Notes under the pieces: generated by a model
Told to the model about the DNA's origin: nothing
The model's input: only the letters and a program-made list of their open reading frames with translations
Database searches by the model: none
Assembly: GCA_030062745.1 (NCBI GenBank)
Contig: CP099840.1
Coordinates: 15,985,718-16,049,717, forward strand
Direction: 5' to 3'
Length of the DNA: 64,000 nucleotides
Source of the DNA: Capitulum mitella
Lineage: Eukaryota; Arthropoda; Thecostraca; Pollicipedomorpha; Pollicipedidae
Position numbers and translations under genes: made by a program
In this document: positions 14,201 through 26,200 of the stretch, in pieces
How positions within the stretch are numbered: the stretch's first letter is position 1
Layout: every line of letters begins with the position of its first letter

Positions 14201-17200
14201 GCTGAAACGTGGTACACAAGTGACCCTTCTACGTCATGTGTATTCCGGGTTTGGCATTTCAAGAACAGCAGCGAAATAATTACTATGAAACCAAATTTTG
14301 ACTTTTGACCTTGACCTGACCTTGTAAAGTGACCTCAGATGAAAAAATCGTGTCTGTACGTTGTCCCACTATTTAGCTGTTCATTCATGTTAAGTTTTAA
14401 GTTTTATCTTAAAGACGCTGTGTTTCGCAGTCATTTTCCTTTTATCCTCAACAGGGCCAAAAATGGCATGAGATGCCTCCCAAAAACGTTGTCTGACTCC
14501 GGCCCTGAGCAAAGTAGAATTTCGAAATTTTGCCACAGAACGTAGAAAGAATAGGTAGGAAAAGTCACCAAGTCTCGTGAAGGTGCGTCAAAAATCCTGC
14601 AATTGGCAAGCAAAAAACCCGAAGGGAGGATTTAGCCCCCCTGCCTGGGATAGGGTTAAGGACCTATTTGATTCTAAAAAAGTTTGGTTAGGAAGTTGAA
14701 AACACACGTAAAGCGTTGTTTTTTTTGATTTAATATTTTGACATATTTTGGCCTGTAAATATACAAATTGGGGGGGGGGGTAAGCGCTCGAAGCCCCGTC
14801 CATTACAAAGGACATGTGTTAAAAACAGCGCCGTCGTATGTTCTTGCAAATTATGTTTTTTATTATGCTTTGTGGAACAAAGAAGACAGTATGCAGCTCG
14901 TCCTTCTGCTAGTGCGGCTGGGCTGACAGGGTGATACAGCCGGCAGGCTTCGCCTGGCTACTGCATGGCGCGGGCGGAAGAGCGCGTTATAAAACCACCA
15001 ACTTTTATTTACGAATGAGAACGAGATTTCTTTAGTTTAATTGATTTGTTTTGCATGATGTAAGCTCTGCTTTTACGGCGTTTTTCCTATTGTTACGGTT
15101 CGCGGAATGGTGTTCAGATGCCCCCTGGTACGGGAAAGGTGGATCTGACGACTGGCAGGGGCGGATTAAAAGAAGCACAAAATCTTCCCGACCAGTCTTC
15201 CCAGTCGGGAGCCTTTATAAGTCTCGCACCTCAAAGCGGAAGTCAGCAAACGAAACTGCGAGGTATGGCGAGCAGAACGCATTTTCTGTCAAGTTATCTT
15301 TTTCTTTTCATTTTCTTCTGACTGCATTTTCGGTCAAGTCCGTCGAGGTTTCACGTCATCGAAATCTGGGTGGCGTCATTCCGTTCGTCCGTCGAGTCCG
15401 CGTCGGTGGAGTCCGCGACGGATTGCCGCTTATGTAAACTGAGCTTTAACGCTTTGCCACCCCGTCACGCACTTCCCTGTGACGTGGAATGTGGGCCAAG
15501 GCCATGCGGCACGGCCATCTAGCGTGGATAAAAACATAACTACATCGCCGTAGCGGGCGACAGATGAATATAAATACAATGAGATTACGAAATTTGTGGC
15601 ATGTACATAAAAGAAAACAATGACCTTGGATGTTCAGAACTGCCTTCGCCGGTCGTTCATACACGTTTTACCGGTCCAGGTCGGAATTTCCCGACAAGGA
15701 CGTATTCGGTGAAACCATCGCGAATTTGAAGCGCAATTTGCAACATTAAAAAATGAAAATGGGGAACTTTTCTCGATTTAAAGCAAATAAGAATACTTTG
15801 GAGGACATTTTACATGTTAAAGCTTTCAGTCGGAATTACTGGCCACACCTGGAAAATTTGGCCTTGGAAAAGGGTTTCAGAGTGAAATAAAAAACAAAAT
15901 ATATCTTGGGAAACGTGAATAGCAGAAAGATGCAGCTTTTTGTTCTCACCACAACGATACCCAATTTTTGGGAAATGTCTCCATTGGTTACTGAAACGGT
16001 ACACATTATTCCACCAAGGGTTTGGCCAAAAATAATGAAATCTCAAGCTTTCAGATTGCGCTAGCACAAAAACCACTTGTCTAACCGAGCGAAGAAGTGA
16101 AAAAATGAAATCTCAGCCACAGATTGCCCTACGGACCAAATTTCATCGAAATTTGAGACTGTGGGGTGTTAAATTTGGTAGTTACCTGATCGATTTGTCC
16201 TGTAACGCCCCTGATGTAAGATCTGTCTGCTACGTATCTGTCTGGTTTGCCGTGCACCCAGTTATGTGACGTGCTTCATGGCGTAGCAGTGGTTTGTTGA
16301 GAGAGGACGCCGAACATAGGTTACTTTCATTGGATGGTCTTCGGTTTTCGTTGGGTAGGTTGGGAGGTCGCATTGTTCTCCATGTGGATGAACGACAACA
16401 TTGATTCAATCTTTAGATGGTCCGTCGTGGATTGCCACCGGACACCATGTCCACACTTGTCCTTTGGCGTCGTCGTTTGCGCCCGTCAGTGGCGCGGTGA
16501 CAGAAGGTGGCGTGAGAACAGCGTGGCAGCCCATTTCAGATCAATGCACTTTGCTCTTCGTTGTATTAGCCCCATTTCCCTGTGGTGGATTGCGCTTGAA
16601 ATCCATGTGGGGAGGGGGATTGGACCCCCGACCTTTGTCTATTGGTTCAATTTCGACGAAACGTTGCTTAAAAGGCTTGTGATGCGAACTAACTTCATGT
16701 GTCCCGAAATAACCAAAAACGTCAGTGGCGTCTTCAGAAGAGGAAAAAGAGGTGTATGACCGATTCTTGTTCTCTGGCGTACTGCGCTGCAAGCGCTTCA
16801 TATCATGTTGATGTCAGCTTTTGAGCCTTTACGTAGTCTTAAATGACGGCATGCCTAAAACTAATTTCTTTTGGAGCAATTACAGATGAAAGGTCTCGAA
16901 CATGGCGGGGAATGATCTGCAGAATTTAAGATTATTTTCACTTAGGGTTGCTGGAATGGGTGGGCCAGTTTCAATATTTCTATATCAACCATGTTTGCTG
17001 TCTGTTGGAGTCATCAGTGGCAGGCTCAGGAAATTAAAATATGAGGTTATTGTAACGTAATGAAAGTGCGATTGGTGTACCCGTCAGACCAAACAGTGTT
17101 TATGTTGTTCTTTTTACCCTTTACTTTTTCAAGATCCCCCCATTAATGCATTTCCATAAGGGTCACGATTCGGTGGGAATCAGTAACGTAAACCAAAGAT

Positions 17201-20200
17201 TTGTGTGGGTCGAAGCTCACTCACACATGACTGCAATATCTCCTGTGATATTCCTGTACGAGCATGCGTCTAAAATAACTGAAAGGGTCTGACGTGCCTC
17301 CTAGAAACGGCTTCTGGAGACGCTTCTGTGCTATTTAGAATGTTCAGATTACCATGTTTTGTTGTAAAGGGATGCATAGGATAAGTCGTCAGATTTCAGC
17401 GCGCAGGCCAAAACGGTTTGGCTGAGACGCCGGAAAACCTCCGGGTTGGCCGATTCGCCCCTCGTTATGGATTTCCAGCGAAATGGACCGCATGAATATG
17501 TGGCTGAACTGTTTGATGCCATTCGTCGATATTAGATCTCGCAGTACATTTTGGTATCTAAATTTATCGTCATTGGCCATATTGCCATGAAATGTTGTAT
17601 GGCGCTGGGTGCATCCAGCCTGGAATTCAGCAAATCGGACGGACGCCGTTCTGGCATTGTTCACGGCGTGACGTTTCTGTGCGCTCATGTTGACGGACAT
17701 TGTTCAAGAAGTTTGCGGACAATAGTCACATGTTGAGTGGCAGTGGCATTAGGATGGCCCCTTTTCCAACGTTTTTTTTTTTTTTGAAAACGTAATGAGG
17801 CGTATTCTAGTCTGATGTATTTCAGTATACCAAATCCAAATATGACATTTGAAGTACAATGGTGGGGGGGGAGTGCCCGCACCACCCTCAAGAAGTTTTC
17901 GGCTTAACGCAGAATTCATGTGTTTGGGATGTTTGACGTCATATCGTATTTGCGAGGCAGGTACATGATATGAAAGATTAAAAATCAACTCCTTGTCTTC
18001 TTTTTTCACGTGAACCGCCACACGTTATCACATCATTTGGTAGTTTTGCAATATCACTTAAAGTTGTTAGGTGCGGACCTCCCGCGGACTTGATGGCGCT
18101 GGCGTCGCGCGCGCTGCGGCCGGGCGAGTCTGTGACCATGGCCGGTACTATGCCAGCGTCCGGTTATTTCGCGATTTATATATGGGGGATGGAAAAACGG
18201 GTGAACCTTGTGTGCGCCCACAACCGAAATTACGAGATACGAGTCTTGCCAAAGATGTATTGGCCAACAGTGTATCTAAATGATCACTGGAATGACAGCC
18301 ATCAGTTCTGTTCATACTGTTAGAGCGCATATTTCAAGCTGCGTACGTCAAACAAACGCGAAATAGCGACATACCAAGTAGACAGCGCAGTTACCAGCGT
18401 CGCCTCCGTCGCACTAGTGACTGCAATCTGCGCTTCTGGCGCTCACGAAACGCTCTTATTTCGAGCCATGCCATCTTGGCGGGTAGCAGCGACCACGGAG
18501 TCGGCCGCCTCCGTGGATTGGGTGTGGCACGGCACGCCATTCCTTAACGCTGTGCGCGAGTGCACCAGCTGCTCCAGCTGATCACTGATCAGCCGCTTCA
18601 AGTAGGCCATCTCCGCGTCACCTGCCCGGGTGGACCACCAGATCCCGGTAGCTACTGGCGCTGCGCTTGATTTCAGGTGCCTTGAAGCACCGGACTTGGC
18701 TGCTGGCTGGGCGCCGTCTTGCTGACTTTCAGGTCGACGGCCTCGGCCATGACTTGCTGGTCGTCGTTGCCTAGCTTCATCATGATACTCCCAGGATGCG
18801 CCATCTGCGCGTTCCTCGCGGCGTTGTCTTGGGCGACATTGAGCCACTGATACTTGCGCTGCTGCCACAACTGCTCCACCAGGCGACTTGGATTGTGCAC
18901 CACGCCCCACATGGTTGATCGTGACCACTGTAGGCACATATACGCACACTATTTACAGAGTCAGCGTGACGAGTTCCGGGGTCGCCAGCGTGACGAGCTC
19001 CGGGGTCGCGTCCGGTTCTGAGGTCTGCAGTGCACGTCTCTACAGATGGTCACACATATGCGTATATGGATGCAGTGTACTTCTGTAGAGATGGGCAAAT
19101 GTACAGTGTACATCTGAGATCCTGACCCGGCCCCACAGCTTATCACGTTGGCTCGTTATGAACACACGTCTGTAGGACGGATGTACGGAACATAGGGGTA
19201 ATGCAGCGTGATGTTACATTGGATTCGATAAACCGACAACAGGGTGTGGCGCGATAACTCAACTTTTAGATGCCATGACACGGACACCAAGAATATAGGT
19301 TGTAGTGGTGACATAAATAAGGATTCAGGGCGGAGCTAGGTACAGAAATTTGGGAGGCTGGCAGTTTGATTACCATAATCCAGTGGTTTACACTGCTGAT
19401 TTCAACCAGATTGTGGTATTTATGAAAAAATGCACGTATAATGTATATATTTATATGCACGTATAATGTATATATTTATATGCACTGGCAGAGGCAGATC
19501 CAGAAGAAAAAAAAAACAGGAGAGAAACGAGATGATTAGACCTATGGCTTGGTTTTAACGAATGCATCACTGACACTCCACTAAGTTGTAATTACCCCTT
19601 GTTTTGGTTTGCTGTGCCCGCCATTAATGTTCGTGATAGATTGTAACCATCGTCTCACGTAAAGATGTTGAAATTTGCGTAGCCAGTCGGGCAAAAGTGA
19701 GTGGAAAATAACCCAAACGTTTGTAGTCACATGTTTGAAATCCTGATTCCACCACTGCTTCCAGAATTGCTTCCAAGCTTGCCGTGAATTTAAGAGTGGG
19801 ATTGGTATGAGAATTAAAGTAAGTGCCTGAAACGTTGTATAGGAGATGACAGGAGCAACTTTTACCGCTTGTATATTAAGATGCCCCTGATTTTTTCTAC
19901 TTTTGTATATATCAAAAGTTGATCAGATCACAAGTTTTCATTTAAGTTCTGTCTCGTCGAAATCGGCCCAGTGGGTCGGCAGATCTGGGGTCGGAGTTAA
20001 CCCCGGGGGTTAAACCCCGATTAAGTCGGCAGATCTGGGGAGGGGGTTAACCCCTGCCCGCATGGATTTCAAGCGAAAGCCACTGCATGAAAATTGGGTT
20101 AAATCCAAAGTTGCGTTGCCATGTGACGCAATGTTACTTTATGTTTCAGTAAAAGCCAACTAAGGCCGCTTAAGTGGTGTTATTGCGTGGTTAACGAAAT

Positions 20201-23200
20201 GGTAACTGTCCGTAGGGAGGGCACTCAGTTGTGATGCGTATTGGTCAGTGCTCCGCCGTTCCTTACTCGTCCCCTCTCAGTTTTACCATTACGTCCATCC
20301 CTGTTAACAAACTCCATGAGTCCCGACCGTGAGGCTTCGTCTTACCGTTGAAGCCCGTTTCTGGGATTCCGAGCTGGCGGCGATCATGACCAGGACGCAT
20401 GGTCTTAGCGCATGACCTGGGCCCGAATGGTCGGGTTCAGTCATGTCTCGTGCTGACTAGGAACAAGAAACAGAAACAGTAGGCGCGCTACTGTGTCCAC
20501 TCTACGTGTTCTTCCATTTTTCTCGTCGGTCCGCTGTCCCTTCCGTATGCAACTGAAGGTGTGCTTTTTCCACCGTTTATTTTGCGGCTGTGGAGAAGCA
20601 CATGCCTTTCTCGGCGCTCAGTGAATGATTTCGGATGAGAAGCTAAATTCCTGCTTTATCCCGCCCCGCTTTGGTTGTTTGTGAGAGGCCGTCATATTCG
20701 GAAGGGAAGCGTAATTTGTGGTGAAAATCTTGGTCAAACAGGCGAGGGAAAGAGGGACTTGCTCATTTATCTGTGAGATTTTATGCTGCAAGTATTGGCC
20801 ATACCAGCTGTTGGCCGTTTCGCCGGAGGCGTCCTGCCGTGCCCACGGTCCGGATCGGCGTTCCGTCACCGTCAGGGCTGCGCGCCTGCACGCGTCAACG
20901 GTCTAACTCAGAGTATTCTTTTCTTTCCCTTTGTTTCATGGTTTCCTTTCTCGTCGTTCGGCCTTGATTTCGCGCTTGTGTTGGGTGTTAAATATGGAGC
21001 GCCTTCCCTGATTGGTTGGTTCAGATGTCCTTAGTCGGGTGGGGGTGGGGGTGGGGGTGGGGTCTGAAGCACCTCTGATCGGTTGGTTCAGTTGTCGTTA
21101 GTCGGGTGGGGGTGGGGGTGGGGTCTGGAGCACCCCTGATCGGTTGGTTCAGTTGTCCTCAGTCGGATGGGGGTGGGGATGGGGTCTGGAGCACTCCTGA
21201 TTGGTTGGTTCAATTGTCCTCAGTCGGGTGGGGGTGGGGGTGGGGTCTGGAGCGCCTTCCGGGATCAGTTGGTCCAGTTGTCCTCAGTCAGACTGCGGGA
21301 TCTGGAGCGCCTTCCCTGATTGGTTGGTCCGGTTGTTCTTAGTCGGGCTGCAGGGTCTGGAGCGCCTTTTCTGGTCGGTTGTTCCGGTTCTCCTCAATCG
21401 GACTGCGGGTTTGGAGCGCCGCGGAGCCGAGCGCCGCCATCTGGTGGCCGGGCCTAAACTCTAGCTGGCCGCCAGACGAACAAATATTCTCCTGCGCAGA
21501 ACGGACGTCCTGCGGCACGAAGGTTTCCGTTGACCTTGGTGCTGCTGCTCGATGGTTCCTGCGCAGGGCTGTCTCAAGAGCACGTCCCGCCGTCTAGTCA
21601 TTGTTGAATTCTCCCCTCCCCGGCAATTTATTGGGCCAGCGTCACTCGCGTTTACAAACAACAGGCCCTCCGCGTTTGCCCGGCCTCCTTGTGTGCCATG
21701 TGTCGGATTGTTCCTATCCTATTTGATGCGAACGTCTTTTTTATGCTTGTCCAGGCCCAAACGAGCAAGGGGAAAGTTGAATGGAATTCTCGTCGGTCTC
21801 CAGATTTGGGAAAACAATGCTGCTTCATTTTACCGTTGAAATTGATACGTTTATTCCCGCAGAGGAAGGGAGATGTAACTGCGCTACATTTGCGGATGCT
21901 AGTCTGTTGTTGACGGGCGTTGTTCGTGGCGTTTTGGGACAGTAGTTTCCTGTTGAGGGTCTGTAAAGCAGCGTGTGTCGCCTGCCTGACGTGCACCGTA
22001 TGCGATCGGTAAGGCTGTGAGGGCGTGCGGAGACGCCAGCTGACTGGGTGCGTCGTCCGCCGACAGCCAACAACTCGTCCCAAGCGTCGATGAGCACCAT
22101 TTCAGTGTCGACCAGCCCGGGCCGCGACCGGGCCGGCTCCGTCCCCAGTCGGCCGCGCACCGCCAGCGAGAGCAACGGGCACAGATACGGCGCCCAGCTG
22201 GTCGGGCAAGTGCTCATCAGCCCTGTGCACGGGGCCGGAATCACCGGCCGGCCGGGCCGGACAGCCGCCACCGGCAGGCAGTCGTCCGTTAACGGCAGCT
22301 CTCCACCAGGGTTGACTTTCATGTATAGACCTGGTGTTTGAAAATGATACATAAAACGCTTTCAGTATCCATTTTTTTGTAAAGAAAGAAAAAACGCCAA
22401 GAAGTTTCAGAAAATGCATTTGACTAAAAATTATTCTTAATCATATTATTAAATTACTCGTATTAATGGCAATGCAGCCATCTACGGATAGAACGAAATT
22501 CGGGGCTGCATCCGCTCGTGACGTCACGCAACAGCTATAAATAGGACGTGGTCAGATAGGACACAGAAAAATCATGGTAAATCGCCTTGAACCTCTTTAA
22601 GTGTAGAGTTTTCAGACATGATATATATATATATATATTAATGGTAAGCTTCAATGGCCACAGGCTATGCTTGTTTTTTTCGGTTCAGAACACTTATTTG
22701 GGTGGAACATTCACTTTCATCGTGTGAATCTTAGCTGACTGGAGCAGTAGCCATTAAACCATCTTAAACGTGGACCACAGTTTCACTTGTAGGTAGTACC
22801 TTACGAAAACAGTGATGCACTGGAAATATTCGATAATTTGTGGACTGTTTACGAAATGCAGTCATGGAATCGCAATGTTGGATTCTTTTTTTGTGACTGC
22901 AAAATGCTAGTTCAAAGTTATACAGTGATTCTTGAGAGAAAAATTTTAAAGACGCTGTGTGCGGTCTTGTGGGCTGCGTATGGTTGTTTTCGGTCCGGTA
23001 TTGTCTGAGTGCCCCGAACACTGCAGGCACGACAAGCACCACGCGCGGGTCAGGCCGGGCGCGGACGGGCGCCCGCACGCGGTACACCCCTGCAGCTCCA
23101 GCATGACGGCCGGCTCTCCTCCCAACCCGAGCAGCCCGTTCAGGTCAGTCCCTGATCCGCAGCAGTGCGATCAGGTCAGTCACTGATCCGCAGCAGTGTG

Positions 23201-26200
23201 GTCGGGTCAGTCCCTGATCCTCAGCAGTGTGGTCAGGTTAGTCACTTATCCTCAGCAGTGCGATCAGGTCAGTCACTGATCCCCACCTGTGTGGTCGGGT
23301 CAGTCCCTGATCCGCAGCAGTGCGATCAGGTCAGTCACTGATCCGCAGCAGTGTGGTCGGGTCAGTCACTGATCCTCAGCAGTGTGGTCGGGTCAGTCAC
23401 TGATCCTCAGCAGTGTGACCAGGACATTCTCTGATCCTCAGCAGTGTGATCAGGTCAGTCACTACTCCTCGGCAGTTTAATCAGGTTGGTCATCGATCCG
23501 CAGCAGTGTGAAAAGGTCAGTCACTGGTCCTTAATAGTCTGATGAGTTCAGTCACTGATGCTGAGCAGTGGGATCAGGTCAGTTTCTTACCCTCAGCAGT
23601 CTGATCAGGCCAGCCCCTGATCATCAGCAGTCTGAGAAAGTCAGCGGCGAATCCTCAACGGTCTGGTAAGACAAGCCCCTAGTCATCTGAAGTCTGAATA
23701 GGCCACCCGTTGATCCTGAGACAGATCTGTGTGGTAATGTGCCCGTGCTCTTCTTTGCAGCCCAGCGTCGGTGGATAGCAACTCGTCTTATAGCATGGAC
23801 GATCATGTTCCCATGTGCCACCCCATCCCGCCGGACAGCATCATCGTAGAGGAGGCCGGGGACTACCCGCCAGGTACGGCGTTCCGGTGGCTCTCCTGGG
23901 TCAGGTTGTGTATGGATTTAGGGCCAGTTGTTTCGTGAGCCCATTTCTTCGTGTTATGGGGAAGGCTGGGAACGGGGATGTCGCAGTGTGGGTGTGGTCG
24001 GTAGCTCCTTCATATGCTGGGATGCTTAATCTTCGGACTTCCTGGGGTTATTATGGAACGCTTGTTATATCCTGAGTTTTTTTCAACCAGCTGCGACCAG
24101 ACCTATCGGTGAAACGTGGAGTGTTAGTTGTGCGCAATGCCTAGGGCGTGCCTTCAAGTGTGGTTTTGGCCCTGAGGCCGGCGTCCTCTGCCCGCTGCAG
24201 TGGACCGGACCAGGACGTCCGCTGCGGACCTGTTCGACGGTGGTGGGGAGAAGCGAGCCCTGCCGCCGCTGTCATTACCGATTACGGCGCCGGGCGGCGG
24301 CGGCGGCGGCGGCAGCAGCGGCCAGGACGAGTCGCCCTACCTGGCAATGCTGCCGTCGGCGTCCGTGTCCCCGGGCGGCGGCCGGGCGTCGCTGTCGGCC
24401 GGCTGTGATGACGCCTACCTGCCCATGTTCTACTCGCCCGGCGGTGTGGCGGGAGGGGCCGACACGCCGGACGGCGGCCTCACCAGCCCCAGTAAGTCTC
24501 GACGCCGGAACGGTGCCCAGCAACCGACCAGAAGGCGTCACACCCACCGTTTGTGGACTAGGATATCCTGCGAATTTCATATTATGATTTGACTCCCCGT
24601 TGGTATTGGCGTTGATACTCACCCTGTGACCTTAGTGGCGTTAGTCAAGTTTTGTTGTGGCATTTGAGATGTATGGCTATCGACTGTTTTACAGTTGGCA
24701 AGGTCATTCCCATTTCAGGATGGATATTGTGCCAAAAAATCATGCTGATGGGATAAATGGCGGTTTTCGAAACGCCCGGTGTAGTGTATCTGTTGGCTGC
24801 CCGAAGAGATCTGCCGGGTGTCGGATTACGCCATCATTATTGGCGTACAGAACAAAACATCAACTTTTCGGTTGAGAATTATCCGGGGAAAACGGAAATC
24901 GTTGAGTGTGGTTCCAGGACGTTGGGCAGATGTTCAGATTCCCGAATTGGGATAACGTTGTCCGATTTTGATTGAATGTTTTCGAAAAATCGGCCTCTGA
25001 GCTCCAATGTAATGGGCATATGCAAAGTTGCATCAGCATGAAGCCATAATTGCTGAAATTATTCCACTCCCTCGAAGAGAGAATGCGGGGCGCCGGCAGT
25101 AGGCGCGCCTTAGAACCACCGCGACTGTCGGCTAGGTCCCGTTCAGAAACGTACTTACCTCACGGACGAGGTTATCTTTTCTCCTTTAAACTGCCCTTGG
25201 ACTGGGTTGCGTTTTGTTCTCTAAACGGCCCTTCGCAGCACAGTTGTTTCTTATTCACGTCTGTCTGAAAACGGTTATACTCCCTGATAGTGTTTTGAAG
25301 CAGTAACCTGGTCAGTAACGGTGACTTTTTTGGGGGTGGGGGGTCGGAGGGGGACGCAGGCCGAGTCTGAGAACAAATTTGGTCCATATGAGCGCCGGGC
25401 AATGATGGCAGACGGGGACGACGTGACGGCGTGACGACGTGACTGGCTCTGCGTCCGTGGCGGGCGGACCGTTGACGGGACGATGGTGCCGACAGCGGCC
25501 AGTCAGGGCCACCGAGGCTACCACAGCCGGGACCCGAGCAGTACGGAGGAGAGCTACGGGCCTGTGTTCGGAGGCGGCGCCGACCTTGGCTCCGATGATG
25601 GCAGCTACATGCCCATGAAGCTGGGTGTGGGTCATGTGCTGGACGGTAGGCCGCCGCCGGTGACCTGGGTTTAACTCGACGGCACATCAGTTCACATTAC
25701 TGTGGCGATTTCAGCCGGAAGTCGGCAATGCATGCGGTTAGGCCACTCATTGGTTTTGCTTAGCGTGTGGGAGCTGGCGTCCCAGAGGATGAGAGGTGGC
25801 GCTGGTCGGTATAGTAGATGGCAGGTATCTGGGGAAATGGAGGGCGTCGCCGGCCACGGTCGATATGTGCCGTCATGTGTGACGCCTGGCGTGTGAAGTG
25901 ACCCTTGAGATGCCGGACTTTCACTTGTTGGTTTGGTAGTAATAAACTGGGTATATCGGCTGACTGTGACTTATAACTTGTGGTGCCTGACATGCGATGT
26001 CTGCCATGTGACGCGTGGCGCCGGGAGTGTGGCGTATGACGCGACTTGTGACGTGTTCCGGCAGACGTCAGTCACAGTCGCGGCTCCAGCGTTGCCGAGC
26101 CGGATGGCTATATGGCTGCCAAGGTGATGCACGGCCACCTGGCCTTCCCCGCCGACTCGTCGAGCGCCTACGTGGACGTCCAACCGGGCAAGCGGACCAG

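Noticed and set aside
21825-22352. 175-codon minus-strand ORF
   Set aside because: Antisense shadow of IRS exon 4, whose plus-strand frame joins in phase with both neighbours.
23144-23725. Regular 31-bp repeats resembling a CRISPR array
   Set aside because: Units are directly contiguous with no spacers and lie in a eukaryotic intron; it is a minisatellite.
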